A stretch of DNA of 64,000 bases from NCBI RefSeq assembly GCF_027172205.1, contig NC_070603.1, positions 34,901,001 to 34,965,000 on the forward strand, read 5' to 3'. This document shows, one piece after another, positions 34,421-46,444 of this stretch; position 1 is the stretch's first letter; each line of letters opens with the position of its first letter. The notes beneath the pieces are model-generated. The model was not told the origin of the DNA and ran no database searches. It was given only the letters and a program-made list of their open reading frames with translations. A program made the translations under genes and the position numbers. The DNA comes from Podarcis raffonei. Its lineage: Eukaryota > Chordata > Lepidosauria > Squamata > Lacertidae.

Positions 34421-36238
34421 TTTATTATTTATACCCCGCCCATCTGCACCACAAACTGCATTTTCTCTTGCCTATAATAATGCAAACTATCACCTTGAGG
34501 CTTGCAGCCTTTGCATTAGACATGCCCCTACATTCCAGTTATCTTACCCCTTTCCAGTTTGGGTTCAGGCCTGACTTTGGGACAGAATTTAGTCTTGGGT
34601 GCTCCAATAGATGACCTCCTTCAGGGCAGAGACAGGGGGAGCACAACCCTATTAATTCTCAGTTTCTCAGCTGCTTCTGATATCTTTGGCTACAGTATCC
34701 TCCTGGACCATCTGTGAGTAGGGGGGTATTGCTTTATTGAGATTTCACTCCTACTTACAGGGTCAGTTCCAGAGAAAAGTATTGGTGACTGTGTCTTGAC
34801 ACCCTGCCAGTTAATCTGTGGGATGCCCCAAATCACAATTTTGTCCCTAGTGCAATCTTCAGGAAGCCATGGTGGATGCTTATTAGGAGATTTGGGGCAA
34901 GGTATCTTGATGATATCCAGGTTTATCTCTCAGTAATATCTGAACAAGCCCTAGACCACTACCAGGATGCAGTCATAGGCTAATAAACTGCAAATGACTC
35001 TTAGCAAGACAGAGACCCTATGAGTAGGCAGTTCCCAAGTCTGGGAATTGGGTTGCATACAGAATCTGGATGTGGTTGCCCTCTCTCTGAAGGAGGTATA
35101 TAGCACGGGAGTGTTCTAGATCCGCTGCTAGCAGTGGTAGCCCAAGTGACCTCGTTGGCTCAGAGTAACCATTAACAACTTTGGTTGGTGCATCAACTAC
35201 AATAGTTTGCAGACAAGGATTGCTTAGAGATTATTATTGCATTAAGCAATATAAAAACTGTATAAATAAATACCAGCAGAGGAAAATCAGAAGTATTGCC
35301 GATCACAAGCGGAATATAGTAAGTGGTGAGCAGGGAATAATGTCTAACACAATTTACCGAAGTGGGATACACAAAACATAACTGAACAAAGGCACACAAA
35401 AACCACACTTACAGCCTCTTTTTCTTGGGCATCTATCTTAGCTGTCTGGGTGTCCACAGGCTCAGGAATCTTGAGTGCTTTAAACTGTGAAATTTGAGGG
35501 GAAAGTATTTTAAATGTGTTGTGTCCAATTCTGTCAGTGACATATATACAGTCAGAGATAACTTTTCCAAGTCCTGTCTGTTTCCCTTTAGTTGTAAGAG
35601 GTCCTTAACTCAGTGGCAGTGTATGATTTGCACTTTCTAGCCTCCTAGTTCAATCCTCTCCATCCGAGTGTGGGTCAAAACCAAGTGTCCGGTCTAAAGT
35701 AGTGGGCTACACTGGGAACAAGCCACCTGAAAGCCTAGCCGATTACTAACAGAGATTAGCTGATTTTACAGAGTTTGCTTGCCAGTACCCAAGTCATTTC
35801 AGTGAATGACAGTTCTTATACAGCTAGTGCAAATGCACACCATCCAGATTCATTCTTAAAGAGTTAACATGTTTCAATGTCCTCTAACTTCTCTGGGTTG
35901 CATTTTCATACATTTATCGCTGTCCCACATGAAGAAAGCCAGACATTCATTCATTCATTCATTTTATTGGATTTATATACCAAAGTTCTCTGGAGCCATC
36001 TATATTGATACACATACTTGCCTGGTTCATGTCCAACAATAAATAAAAATCAGCATGATTATAGCTTCAATTTTAGCTTTTCTAGCCTATCCACAAGGCA
36101 GAAGTTGGTGGGAAATGTACTAATTGGCTAAAGACAAGAAAATGCTGTTGTTGTTTTTTATGAGCACAGCACCATGCAGCTGCAACATTGGTGTCAAATT
36201 ACCCAGAAGGAAATAATTACTATACCCAGGGTGATTTC

Positions 36239-36281
<43 letters not shown>

Positions 36282-38184
36282 TACCTGCCCTTCACCCTAA
36301 GGTCCCAGGGCAGGTTACAACACTAAAACACAGTATTAAAAGCAATTTAAAACAACTTACAATCACAAAGGTAAGATGGGTCCTAAAAATATACACTAGA
36401 CTGTGTGACATGCAGTGCCTCATTTAGGTTCTGAAACATTTGAAGTAGCATAACACAACCTCACCTTTTTCTCAAATTCATCTACCATGGCCTTATCAGC
36501 AATTGCAGTCTTGTAAAAAGCCCAATCTATAGCTGGGGGATTCTCTGGCAAAGAAGCAAGCCTGTTTAGATGAAAGAAAAGTACATTTAGTACAACTTCA
36601 ACAAGTTTTCATACAATTCTTAGTTCTGTAGCCATCTCCCATTATTGTCGCCCTCCTTAAGGATAGCTAACCATAGCTGCTAATGTTCTCAGCTATTCAA
36701 CAGCAACAATGAACCTTGCAAGATTCATCATGCACACTAACAATGACTGGTGAGTTAAGTCCAAAATAGTAGACTGATACACTTTTGCCAAAGCTGATAA
36801 AAGGGTTTTGTCAAATCTTAAGGCAAAGAACTAAACTTCAGTCGAGACACAGAAACAGCATGTGACATCTCAAATCTTACTAATGTCAATCAGATAATTT
36901 TAACCATATCAGTTACAGTGGGGGATGGGGGACCAGAGGCCTTGGGACTTTCTCCAGTCTGTGCCCTTCAGCAGGCCATACACCCCTCATTAGTCCAGCT
37001 CTGCCTCTGAGTCCTTTTGCCTGGGTGGAATGCACCCTTGAACAACAATACTGTATGTCTCTTACTTACCTGGGTGAAAGATAGTGTGACATATGTATAG
37101 AAACCTCTGGCTTTTTGCATGCCTGGAATGAAGCCTATTGTAAAAAGATTAGAAATACACCCAATATTCCACTTACTTTTGCATCTTACTCCACCCACCA
37201 CTGGAATGGAGCCCCCAGGAGACGATGCCTAATATATTGCAGCCCTCCGGGGTGGGGGGTAGATTCCCCCACCCCGGGCACATCTTCCTTTAACATTCTG
37301 CTTATCACAGAAATATACAGAATATAATCTGCAGCAGAAAGGACTGCCATAAAGTTGCCAAAAAGACCAAAATGAAATTTGTGTATCACTTTAATAGGCT
37401 GATCTCAGCAACAATGAATGGAGCAGAGAGCTGTGGAGTATATGGCAGGGGTGAAGAACCCTTTTGGCCTGGTGGGCCAGGAATTAATCTCCCCACCCAC
37501 ACCTGGGAGCCAACTTTGATAGGTGGGTTGGATTATCATGTCACCAGGGAATTAGCATCTATCAAAGAGCCTGCTCAGCCCTACACACTGCACTGCCCAA
37601 CAAACAGGTGATTGACAAGTGATCGAGAAGTACTATGTTCAGACCTAAGCAAGCTTCACAAGCCCTGTGCTTGGCACTTAGAAAGTGCTGGGCAAAAGGT
37701 CTACAAAGCGCTTTGCACACTGCTTCCCAAACACTTAACAATCAGCTGGGTGCCAGGTGCTTGAGAAGTGCTGCACACAGGATATTGCAGGTAAGTGTGG
37801 CCTGCCCAAAATAGCATCACAGATCAAATGTGGACTGCAGGCTGGAAGTTCCCCACACCTGGTATATAGCTTAACAAACCAATGACTGGTGCAAAGTAAT
37901 TTGTAAAGATATAAGCAAACAAGGCATTCTATTAATTTATTACTGCTAGCACATAGCCTGATCGCACCAACCTTGCACAAATACCAAGGCATTTGACACA
38001 AGAAAAAGTGAAATTAGCAAACATAGCTCCACAGTGCCCTTTGCACACTGGGACATACTCACTTGGCTGCCAGAGAATCACTGCGTGTTTTCAGGGCATT
38101 AAACATGGGCTTCTGGTTGGGAGGCACTCGCTCAGCAAATGCCATCCAGTCTACCGCTTTCAGAGCAAATCTGCGGGCAGCCAT
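34004..38184 (-). CDS. ATP5PD: ATP synthase peripheral stalk subunit d, mitochondrial
   Basis: Subunit d of the mitochondrial F1Fo ATP synthase, part of the peripheral stalk that holds F1 against rotation at the inner membrane. Minus-strand coding exons in order: 38184-38063, 36561-36465, 35484-35413, 34333-34271, 34135-34004, all GT-AG and in phase, giving 161 residues, the same length as human. Seen: MAARRFALKAVDWMAFAER at the N-terminus, LPENPPAIDWAFYK, FEKKFKALKIPEP across a junction, IPFDQMTMEDFQEAFP, and a C-terminus KYPFWPHRPIAEL. Each is close to the human protein. A 5' UTR exon ends at 38739 and the first intron separates it from the start codon, with the acceptor about 9 bases upstream of ATG. 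It is head-to-head with KCTD2. No odd residues are seen. Confidence 0.97.
34374..34445 (-). repeat. L2 3' tail with (AAT)n, antisense
   Basis: The AAT run at 34374-34421 is followed by TTTATTATTTATACCCCGCC, the antisense L2 3' end. It lies in an ATP5PD intron. Confidence 0.55.
34550..35215 (+). repeat. Decayed L2-like LINE, reverse-transcriptase region
   Basis: The frame pieces RRFGARYLDDIQVYLS, GCPLSEGGI and LDPLLAVVAQ align by eye with the YADD-to-thumb part of L2 reverse transcriptases. Many stops are present. It is antisense to ATP5PD inside an intron. Confidence 0.5.
36239..36360 (-). repeat. L2 3' tail with (ATT)n, antisense
   Basis: (ATT)n at 36239-36279 followed by CCCTAAGGTCCCAGGGCAGG and TTACAACACTAAAACA. 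It lies in an ATP5PD intron. Confidence 0.5.
37446..37861. mobile_element. hAT non-autonomous element
   Basis: A 416-bp element with ends CAGGGGTGAAGAACCC and GGAAGTTCCCCACACCTG. The 8-bp target duplication GTATATGG/GTATATAG (37438-37445, 37862-37869) has one mismatch. It lies in an ATP5PD intron. Confidence 0.75.
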
Positions 38185-38738
38185 TGTTACTTTCTAGAAA
38201 ATAATAAAGCAGAAAGAAAGCTTAATAGGGAGAAAATAATCAGAACACTAACTGAGCAGCAAAGCTATATGGCTAGCGAAGGGTCAGATGAGAGACAAAC
38301 AGAAGAATGGTTCAGTTTCATCAAAACAATAATCCAATGAGGAGTTCACACCAGCACACACTTACCTGGGAGTAAACCCTATGAATTCACTACTTTATTT
38401 TCAAGTAAGCAAAATAGAGTTAGACTGTTGAACTCAAACTCACGCCATTCTTTTCATTCAATAAGGGGGGAGGAGAAATAAAATTAATGCGGATTCTCCT
38501 TTATAAAGATGGCAGTGATGTAGCTTCTACAATTATATAGGCTTCTGCTTGCATGTTAAAGGCGCAGCCAGAGGCAAACCAACTTGAAGGAACATTAAAA
38601 GGACCTCTGCTAGGACACCAAGGAATCCCAGCGCCGCAACAGAAGGCGGGGGAATAAAGAACAGAAAAGGCCCGTTAACACCACAATATTAGGAAACATT
38701 CAACAGGGTCCCCTAAAGGACGGCCGTATTCCACTCAC

Positions 38739-38850
38739 CTTCAGCAACCCTTCACCCCCACGATACAGAAGTCGCCGGAAAAGTCCTCCCGGAAGGAGAG
38801 CCTGACCGTCATCGCCGTGACCAATCAGGACCAGCAATCCCGGAAATAGT
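38739..38850 (-). promoter_or_regulatory. ATP5PD 5' UTR exon and core promoter
   Basis: On the minus strand the exon ends at the donor GTGAGTGG (38738 downward). Upstream and within it are a CCAAT box in reverse (plus-strand CCAATC at 38821-38826) and ETS-type CCGGAA cores at about 38775, 38789 and 38840. That fits GABP/NRF2-driven respiratory genes. There is no TATA box. The exact start site is not visible. Confidence 0.65.
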
Positions 38851-40060
38851 CTGCAGCACACTCAGCACCATAGATAGCGGAAAAGTATAGACTAGTAGCA
38901 CACGCCTCCATTTTTGCGCAGTTAAGGGAGGCAAAAGCACAGCGTGCAAAGCAATGGAGGGCAAGGCGCGGTTCTGTTTAACTGAACGCGGGCTTTGGAG
39001 CTGATGGGCGATGGAGGCCTGACCTTTGCCGTAATCTGAAGTGTATGCCTTCTGTTGCATTGCGTTATCAACATGTCAAAGTGGAGATCTTCTATCGCTA
39101 TTGGCGAAGCGAGTCGGCTTGAAATATCTGCATCCCCCGTTGGCTGCATTCTTGCAACGTAACTGCTTAAAATGACTGTGCGTGTATGTGTGAACTTGTA
39201 GTACTTCAGGGGAAACCTGAATTAGCAGTTTTGAGATTCACCAATAAAATCAAGTAGGTGACTATGCTCTTGAAGTCTTTATTAGAAACGCCTTATAAGC
39301 CATCTCGGCTCCCACCTAAAATATGCAGATCGTAATGCAGGGTGGTTGCAACGCTCACTTCAGTCTACATCTTATAGCTATAACAATTGACTTACGATGC
39401 CACGTTGTAGTAAACGATTCTAAGCACCAATTGCCTTGCCACTCACAATCCAAGGGTCATAAAAGGCTCGGGTTTTTTTAGTCGGGCAACTTGCAAATAC
39501 CGCTGTATATGTACTGTACAGTATAGGGAAAGTCATTTTGACGGGAACCACTGACTGGTGTCTCTCCCCCTTAAATTAACATTCACATTATTTACTCCAC
39601 AGAGAGGATTAATTATTTGCTTTGGGGGGCGGGTAAGGAAGTGGGAGAAACACCCGCTGCTGCCAAATCACAGTTTCAATTACGGTAAATCCTGTATCTT
39701 CTCCTCTCATCACGCTGACAGAGCGGGGAAAGGGGATTCGAAAATAACTAGGAAGTGTCCTCTGCAAACAAAGTGCCGTTCTATCCTTTTGTGTATCTAT
39801 GGTATAGGTAATCTAGGAACGAAGTTTCTGTTTCCTTCCTGGAATCCTGTTTCCTCTAATGCCTATTGGAGACTTTTCCCTTTAAATAATTTTATATAAT
39901 TTAAATTTAATTAAAATTTAAATTAATTAAATTAAAATCAATTAAAATTAATTTAAATAATAATTATTATTATTCTCCGCTTCTGCTGGCTACCTCCAGC
40001 ATTACTATGTAATGGTAAACGAGGAGCATGTAAGGCCTCGGCGGCTGTTGCCCCCCAGAG
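38851..40060. other. Intergenic space between ATP5PD and KCTD2
   Basis: About 1.2 kb separating two divergent promoters. No repeat or gene is recognised from 38851 to 39870. From about 39880 to 39975 there is an almost pure A/T tract built of TTTAAATTAATT-like words that can pair with each other. Confidence 0.4.
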
Positions 40061-40246
40061 AACGGTTGGTGACCCGGAAGTGACCTTTCCTCCCGGACGT
40101 CCGGCTCTCCCTGTCAGCAGGGACTGGGGTGATGGCTTCCGAGCCCCGCCGAGCGCAGCTCCAGTTTCTCCGACCTGGCCGTTGAGCTGGGGCGACCGTT
40201 GCCCGTCTGCCTGCCGTAGGCCCAGGGGAAGAAGCCGTAGCCCAGA
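40061..40246 (+). promoter_or_regulatory. KCTD2 promoter and 5' UTR
   Basis: A GC-rich, CpG-bearing stretch with a strong ETS site CCGGAAGTGA at 40074-40083 and a MYB-like AACGGTTG just upstream. There is no TATA box. The start codon context at 40247 is CAGAATGG. Confidence 0.55.
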
Positions 40247-43200
40247 ATGGCGGAGCTGGTGGCCGGAGAAGGGCCGCCGCGGGGCCGCACTCCCAGCCCG
40301 CTGCCGGGGCCGCCCAGCCCTCGTCCAGCCGCGACGCCCGCTTGCCCGCCGCGCAGCCCGGAGCCGCCGGCGCCTGAGAGAGCCGGGTCGGGGGGCGGCG
40401 GGAGCAGCAGCAGCAGCGGGGGCTCCAAGTGGGTCCGGCTCAACGTGGGCGGCACCTACTTCGTGAGCACCCGCCAGACTCTCTGCCGAGAGCCCAAGTC
40501 CTTCCTCTGCCGCCTCTGCTGCCAGGAGGGGCCCGAACTGGGCTCCGACAAGGTGAGTCCGGTGGGTCCATGTGGAGTGGCAGCGCTGACCTCTTCCTTC
40601 CTTAACCGCCCGGCCCCTTCTGGGACGGTTTCCTAAAACGACGGCATGTTCTCCGCACCACGGTAGCCCGCATGCCCTCCGTCTCGTCTCCTTCCCGCTG
40701 CGATCACTGGAATAATAGGCTTGTTTCCACGCATTTAAGCCTCTTTCACCCAATGCATTTAAAGCATTCCCCCCACCCTAATCCTGGGAACTAGAGGTTA
40801 CCCCTCACAGAGTTACGGTTCTCAGCACCCCTAGCAAGCCACAGTTCCCAGGATACTTTGCAGGGTGTGTTTTTGCAGGCATCAAAGCTAACCAAAGCCT
40901 TGATGGGAACTCCTCAGCAAAAAAAGAAAGGGATCCACACAAAAGGGGCATTGCTCCCGTTGCATGTGGCAGTGGGGTGCCTGCCCACTTCAGTGACAGT
41001 TTATAGCCCCTCTAGTGGTTTCTGTGTTGACCCGACACTTCCCTGTAAGTAGTAATTTCAATATATCAACTATGCAGTCATTACACAGGTGCTGTACTCT
41101 TATTCATCAATAGTGTGGCCTCTGCTTCTGTTTTAGGGAAATAAGAAAACTGAAAAGCTTTAATCTTGTGTGCAAAGTGAAAATACTTGTGAATAGGGTG
41201 GTTTCTTTCAGCAGATAATTGCTGAGAGTGTTTAAATACTGTGGAAGATTCTGAGCGCTCTGTAAAAGACATTATTTTAGAATAGAACAAAAGCCATTTC
41301 CCAGAATAATTAAATCATAGTGAGAATGGGTAAGCTCTGTTTCTTATTTATAGCTTCCTTGGTGATCTTAAACAAACAAACAAAACATCTGAGCACGTAG
41401 TCAAAGGAATTGATTGCACTGCACCACTTGTGTTCAGCAGAATCTTTTTTTCTTTTCTTTTTTATCCTTACTAAAGAGTGATCTGAGTTGATGTTTGCTT
41501 GACACATAATAGAAGTCAGTTTGGATTAGACTGACAGTTTAGATTGGCAAAAGTATTTCTTTAGAATTCAGTTGCAAGCGTTAGGGTTGTGCTCATTTTT
41601 GGTTTTGCTGCTTGTCATTGTCATATCATGACAATTCAGGAGCCGATCTCACTAATTTTTAGGAGAATGTCGCTGATAGATGCAAGAACAGTTTATTTCA
41701 AGTAAATAAGCATATGATTAAGTGATTAGGTGGAATTGCCTTATGTAGGTGGTACCCTACCTTTTTAAATTATATCATGGTGTCATCTTACAGTAAAGGT
41801 AGGCATAAAAAGCTTTTGACGCCAGAGTTTAGAAACCTGCCAGCACTGTTTTCCCATCCACCTCCACTACTTCAGCAGAAGATACCCATAGTCTCCACCA
41901 TAACCATGACAACATGTTAAATCTAACTTCTGTCTTTTGTGGATGATTCAACTAGTTTAAAAGAGCCCACTGGTTTTCCTGAGAAGTGTAATTCTTTGCA
42001 GAGGACCAAATTCTCAACCTTTGTAAGACTAGTCCCCCCGCCCCAACAAATGTCTTCATTCCATTGAATTGTCCTTTTTAGCATCAGAATCTGACACTGG
42101 TGTATCTCTAACAGGATGAAACGGGGGCATATCTCATTGATAGGGATCCCACATATTTTGGTCCAATCCTGAACTACCTCCGGCATGGAAAACTCATAAT
42201 AAACAAGGAATTGGCAGAAGAAGGTAAGAAATGGAGATTGCGGTGCTTTGTCTGACTTGGGCAAGGTAAAAATCAATCTATATCCTTGAAAACTATAGGG
42301 AAGCTTAATGGATGTTGGCCACATTTCAGCCCAGAGCTAGTGCACTTAAGCCCATTGAAATCCATGGTCTTGAGTGCATTGACTCCTGTGACTGAGCGAG
42401 GCCTTGGTCAGCATCTTTCTGTGTCATAAGATTGTGGTTTATTTTAGATTGACCTATGGAGGAGGTGTACAAAACCAGCTTTATTCATGGAGGCACATTA
42501 TTCTGATGCAGCTATCTCATACAAGGCATTCTGTTAATAAACATCAGTGGCATTTTGTATTAACTTGTTGTTTTTCATTGAAGTGTGGTCTGCAAAAGCA
42601 AGCTCCTTTTTGTGAAGAGCTTCAAATGAAGGGAACACATCTTCATAAATCCCCAAGTTCTAGTTTTCTGCTCTTCATGAAATAGAAATGTTTGCAGCTG
42701 TTTGTGGTCACCTTTTTTCTAATTTTTGCCTTTGTTTTTGCTCTTGCAAATTGAGATTCTGGTAGTATAACATTTGTTGATCTGCAAATTAATTATTTAG
42801 GTTAAAATATATACAGTATGCAAAAAAATAATTCTGCAGTGTCATAGGCTTCAGTAATCTGCGCAGAAGAATTTGGAGTTAGCACAATATTGCTTCTAGC
42901 ATTCTTCCCTTTTTAAGGCTAACAATCTTCCTAACTGCACCCCCCTTCTCATTCCTAGGTGTGCTGGAAGAAGCTGAGTTTTACAACATTGCATCTCTAG
43001 TGCGGTTGGTGAAGGAGCGAATACGGGACAATGAAAGCAGAACTTCTCAAGTAATGCATGTTAAAGAAAATAGAAGGGGAAATTTTTGTAACTGGAATCA
43101 AGGGCAAATCTGTGCTTAGCTTTCCTTTATTTGTGGTTGTGGTCAACTGCTACTCTCTCCCTGTGACATACACTTTGGAGAAGGGGGCTGGGTTTCTTTG

Positions 43201-46200
43201 CTGCTATGATGGGCTTTTGCAGAAAACCCAAGCAGCACTTCAGTGCTGTTTCAGTCTGCAAAAGCCCAGCAAGAAGGGAAAGAAGCCAAACATCCTTTCC
43301 CAAGTTCTTGATGGAGGAAAGGAGAGGTGTGTTCTCTTCCTCGCGCTGGGCTTTTGCCAGAGGTGCCAACAACGACCTCACTGCTCCTACTGGACCTTGC
43401 AGGACCTGACAGAAAGGGAGACAAAGCAGCTCTTCGCTCACCCAAATCCTTCATGAACTGCTGGGAAATGATGGGAAGGGACAGCAAAGAATGCTCCCTC
43501 GTCTGTCACAATATTTATTCATTTATTTATATTTAATTGATTTTTATCCTGCTTTTGGGACGCAGGTGGCACTGTGGGTTAAACCACAGAGCCTAGGACT
43601 TGCCAATCAGAAGGTAGGCGGTTCAAATCCCTGCGATGGGGTGCACTTCCGTTGTTTGGTCCCTGCTCCTGCCAACCTAGCAGTTCGAAAGCACGTGAAA
43701 GTGCATATAGATAAATAGGTACTGCTCTGGCGGGAAGGTAAACGGCGTTTCTGTGCACTGCTCTGGTTTGCCAGAAGCAGCTTAGTCATGCTGGCCACAT
43801 GACCCAGAAGCTGTGCGCCGGCTCCAATAAAGCAAGATGAGTGCCGCAACCCCAGAGTCAGTCACGACTGGACCTAATGGTCAGGGGTCCCTCTACGTTT
43901 ACCTTTTTATCCTGCTTTTTGGGAGAACCTCCTCACAAAGTGGCAAGCGTCATGTAGAACAATACAAGCACAGTTTAAAGCTTTTTGTTTTACAGCAACT
44001 CAAACAATCCAGTCAGCACAGCTGTAAAACACAATATGAACATTAATTGCCTACATACAAATCACTTCATAAAAGCAGCAGAGAACAGATGTGAATTCAA
44101 AACCTGTTTGAAAATTTGTAGGGGTGTGGTTTACATGCTGAGTGGGATACATGCTGACTATTACAGGTCCTGCCAAGTTTAAAACGCTGAAGAGAAGGGC
44201 AGTCAGGGTCACTTTTCTATCATTCCCAGAGGCACTATATTACTGTACTTTCATTTGAGCCCTTTGTAGCAGTCTGTTGCCATAATGCCTTTATCCCGTC
44301 CCAATATGCACCAGTGTTTGATGCAATGTATCCTGGCTATCTCCATACCTCCCCGGGGTTATTTCTGGCTCCCAGATTTTCAGCAAAACTTGCCACATGT
44401 CTTTTTTGATGGTTGGGAAAAGCATGAAATGTCCTTTTTGAAACATTTCTAGTGGTGTTTGTTCTCAGGAATCAGCAAGGGCCTGTGACACACTAATTTC
44501 CTTGAAGCTAAGCCTCTTTAAACAAGCTACCACTACTTGGCAAAGCCACAATGTTAATTTCTAACTTACTGTTTGGTTCCCCTTTGTGTCCCAGGGACCT
44601 GTCAAGCATGTTTACAGAGTCCTGCAGTGCCAAGAGGAAGAGCTCACCCAGATGGTGTCCACTATGTCTGATGGATGGAAATTTGAACAGGTATCCAGTG
44701 CTAAAGAATACTTTCCTATCCGGAAGAAGGGGCCCAATTCTCAAGGCTTATATAATGGCTAATCTTCCACCTCTATTATTTGTTATTGATTGGAAGGGGC
44801 TGTCAACAGCTTAGTGAATAATGAATGCTTTAGTGGGTTTTCCTTTCACCTTTTCAGAATCTAGAGAATATAGGAATTCTCACGGAACATAAATTGCGCC
44901 TAGTCTGCTGGTGCCTGGAAAGAAGTCTGATCACTGAGCCTCTAACAGATAATTGCTGATTATCTTCTAGGGAAATCTGATTACAAGCCTCTGCCCATTA
45001 CCCTTCCTCACTCTTCACTTTAATTGATAAATGCTGTCAGCCTTGAAACTGTTGACTGATTCTAATCTTGCACTCATAAATAAGTGCACAACTTGCTGGG
45101 CCCAGTCTTTTGCTATGAGAAACTGTGGCAGAATGTGCTTTGACTAATGCTTCCAATCTTGTTAGGTTACTGGTTTTTTATTTACTTCTGGTTTTATGCA
45201 TTCTGGTCAGTTCAATTTCCTCTTAATGAGGAGGAATTCTTTTTTATTATATTGAACCATCATTAGGGGGCTCTGTAGGACTTCAGTTCTTTTGCCTAAG
45301 AAAATGCATTGTTTGGGTTATTTATGGATGGCAGCTTCCCACAATCCTGATTTGGGGTACTATAGAGCTTCACTTCCAAGTATGAAAGTCATCGTACTGA
45401 TGAGCTGGTGACTAACATTGTTTTTTGCTACTTTTCCATAATGCTAAAGGTTTTCAAAAATATTAAGCTGCCTAGAAATTCTTTTAAATAAACAAGTAAA
45501 AGTCCAGTTCTATCGCACTTGCAGAAGTCGTTCTGTACACACAGTAATTTAGTTGGATACAACTCAGTCCTAAATTCTTCATTTCCTTGTTTGGTGTTTC
45601 CTAGATGCATCTGTGGCCTTTTTCATTTTGGGGGAAAAAGTATTAGTGTGTATATTTTTAAATGGCACTGGTGGAATTTTAAGTAATAACAAGAAGGAGC
45701 ACAATAGCGTGACAGAAAATACACATGGATTGCTTGTTGGTTTTGTGAATAACAGCATTTCGGGGGCTCAGACTAAAGTATGGATGTGTCCTTAAACCTT
45801 CTAAAAGTTAATAAGGAATATAAAGGTGCAGGGTGCTCTGTCTTGTACTCTTTAATGCTTTCTCCTGCAGATCTGTATTTGATCACTGAGAGAGACTAAA
45901 TACAGACCAAGATCATATTTTAGTTCAGTGATGGGAATCTTGTATCTTTCCACATGTTGCTGAACTACATTTTTCATCACAACTGGCCTATTGTTATACT
46001 ATCTGAAAATGACAGGAACAGGAGTGCAATAACATCTGGAGAACCCCAACCCATTTTAGCCTAGTATTTTAAGGCTAATTCTATACTATTCCTTGTTTAT
46101 TGCTGCTTCTAACTTTTACATTCTCTTGTTTTTATTTCATTAGCTAATCAGTATTGGATCTTCTTATAACTATGGAAATGAAGACCAGGCAGAATTTCTA

Positions 46201-46402
46201 TGTGTTGTGTCCAGAGAGCTCAATAACTCTACCAATGGCATAGTGATAGAGCCTAGTGAGAAAGCAAAGGTGAGGAACCTGCTTGCGATTGAATTCCTTG
46301 AGGATCACATTAATGTTTCTGAATACAGAATGGAATAAATACAGAAGGCAGCTTGCTTTTGATGTTGCAAGGTGTATAGTTCCTGTTAGTCAGAGTTTTG
46401 TC

Positions 46403-46444
<42 letters not shown>

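Noticed and set aside
39953-40753. 266-codon minus-strand reading frame across KCTD2 exon 1
   Set aside because: It is the antisense of a GC-rich coding exon and its promoter, where stop codons are rare. Its low-complexity Ala/Arg/Pro sequence matches nothing I know.
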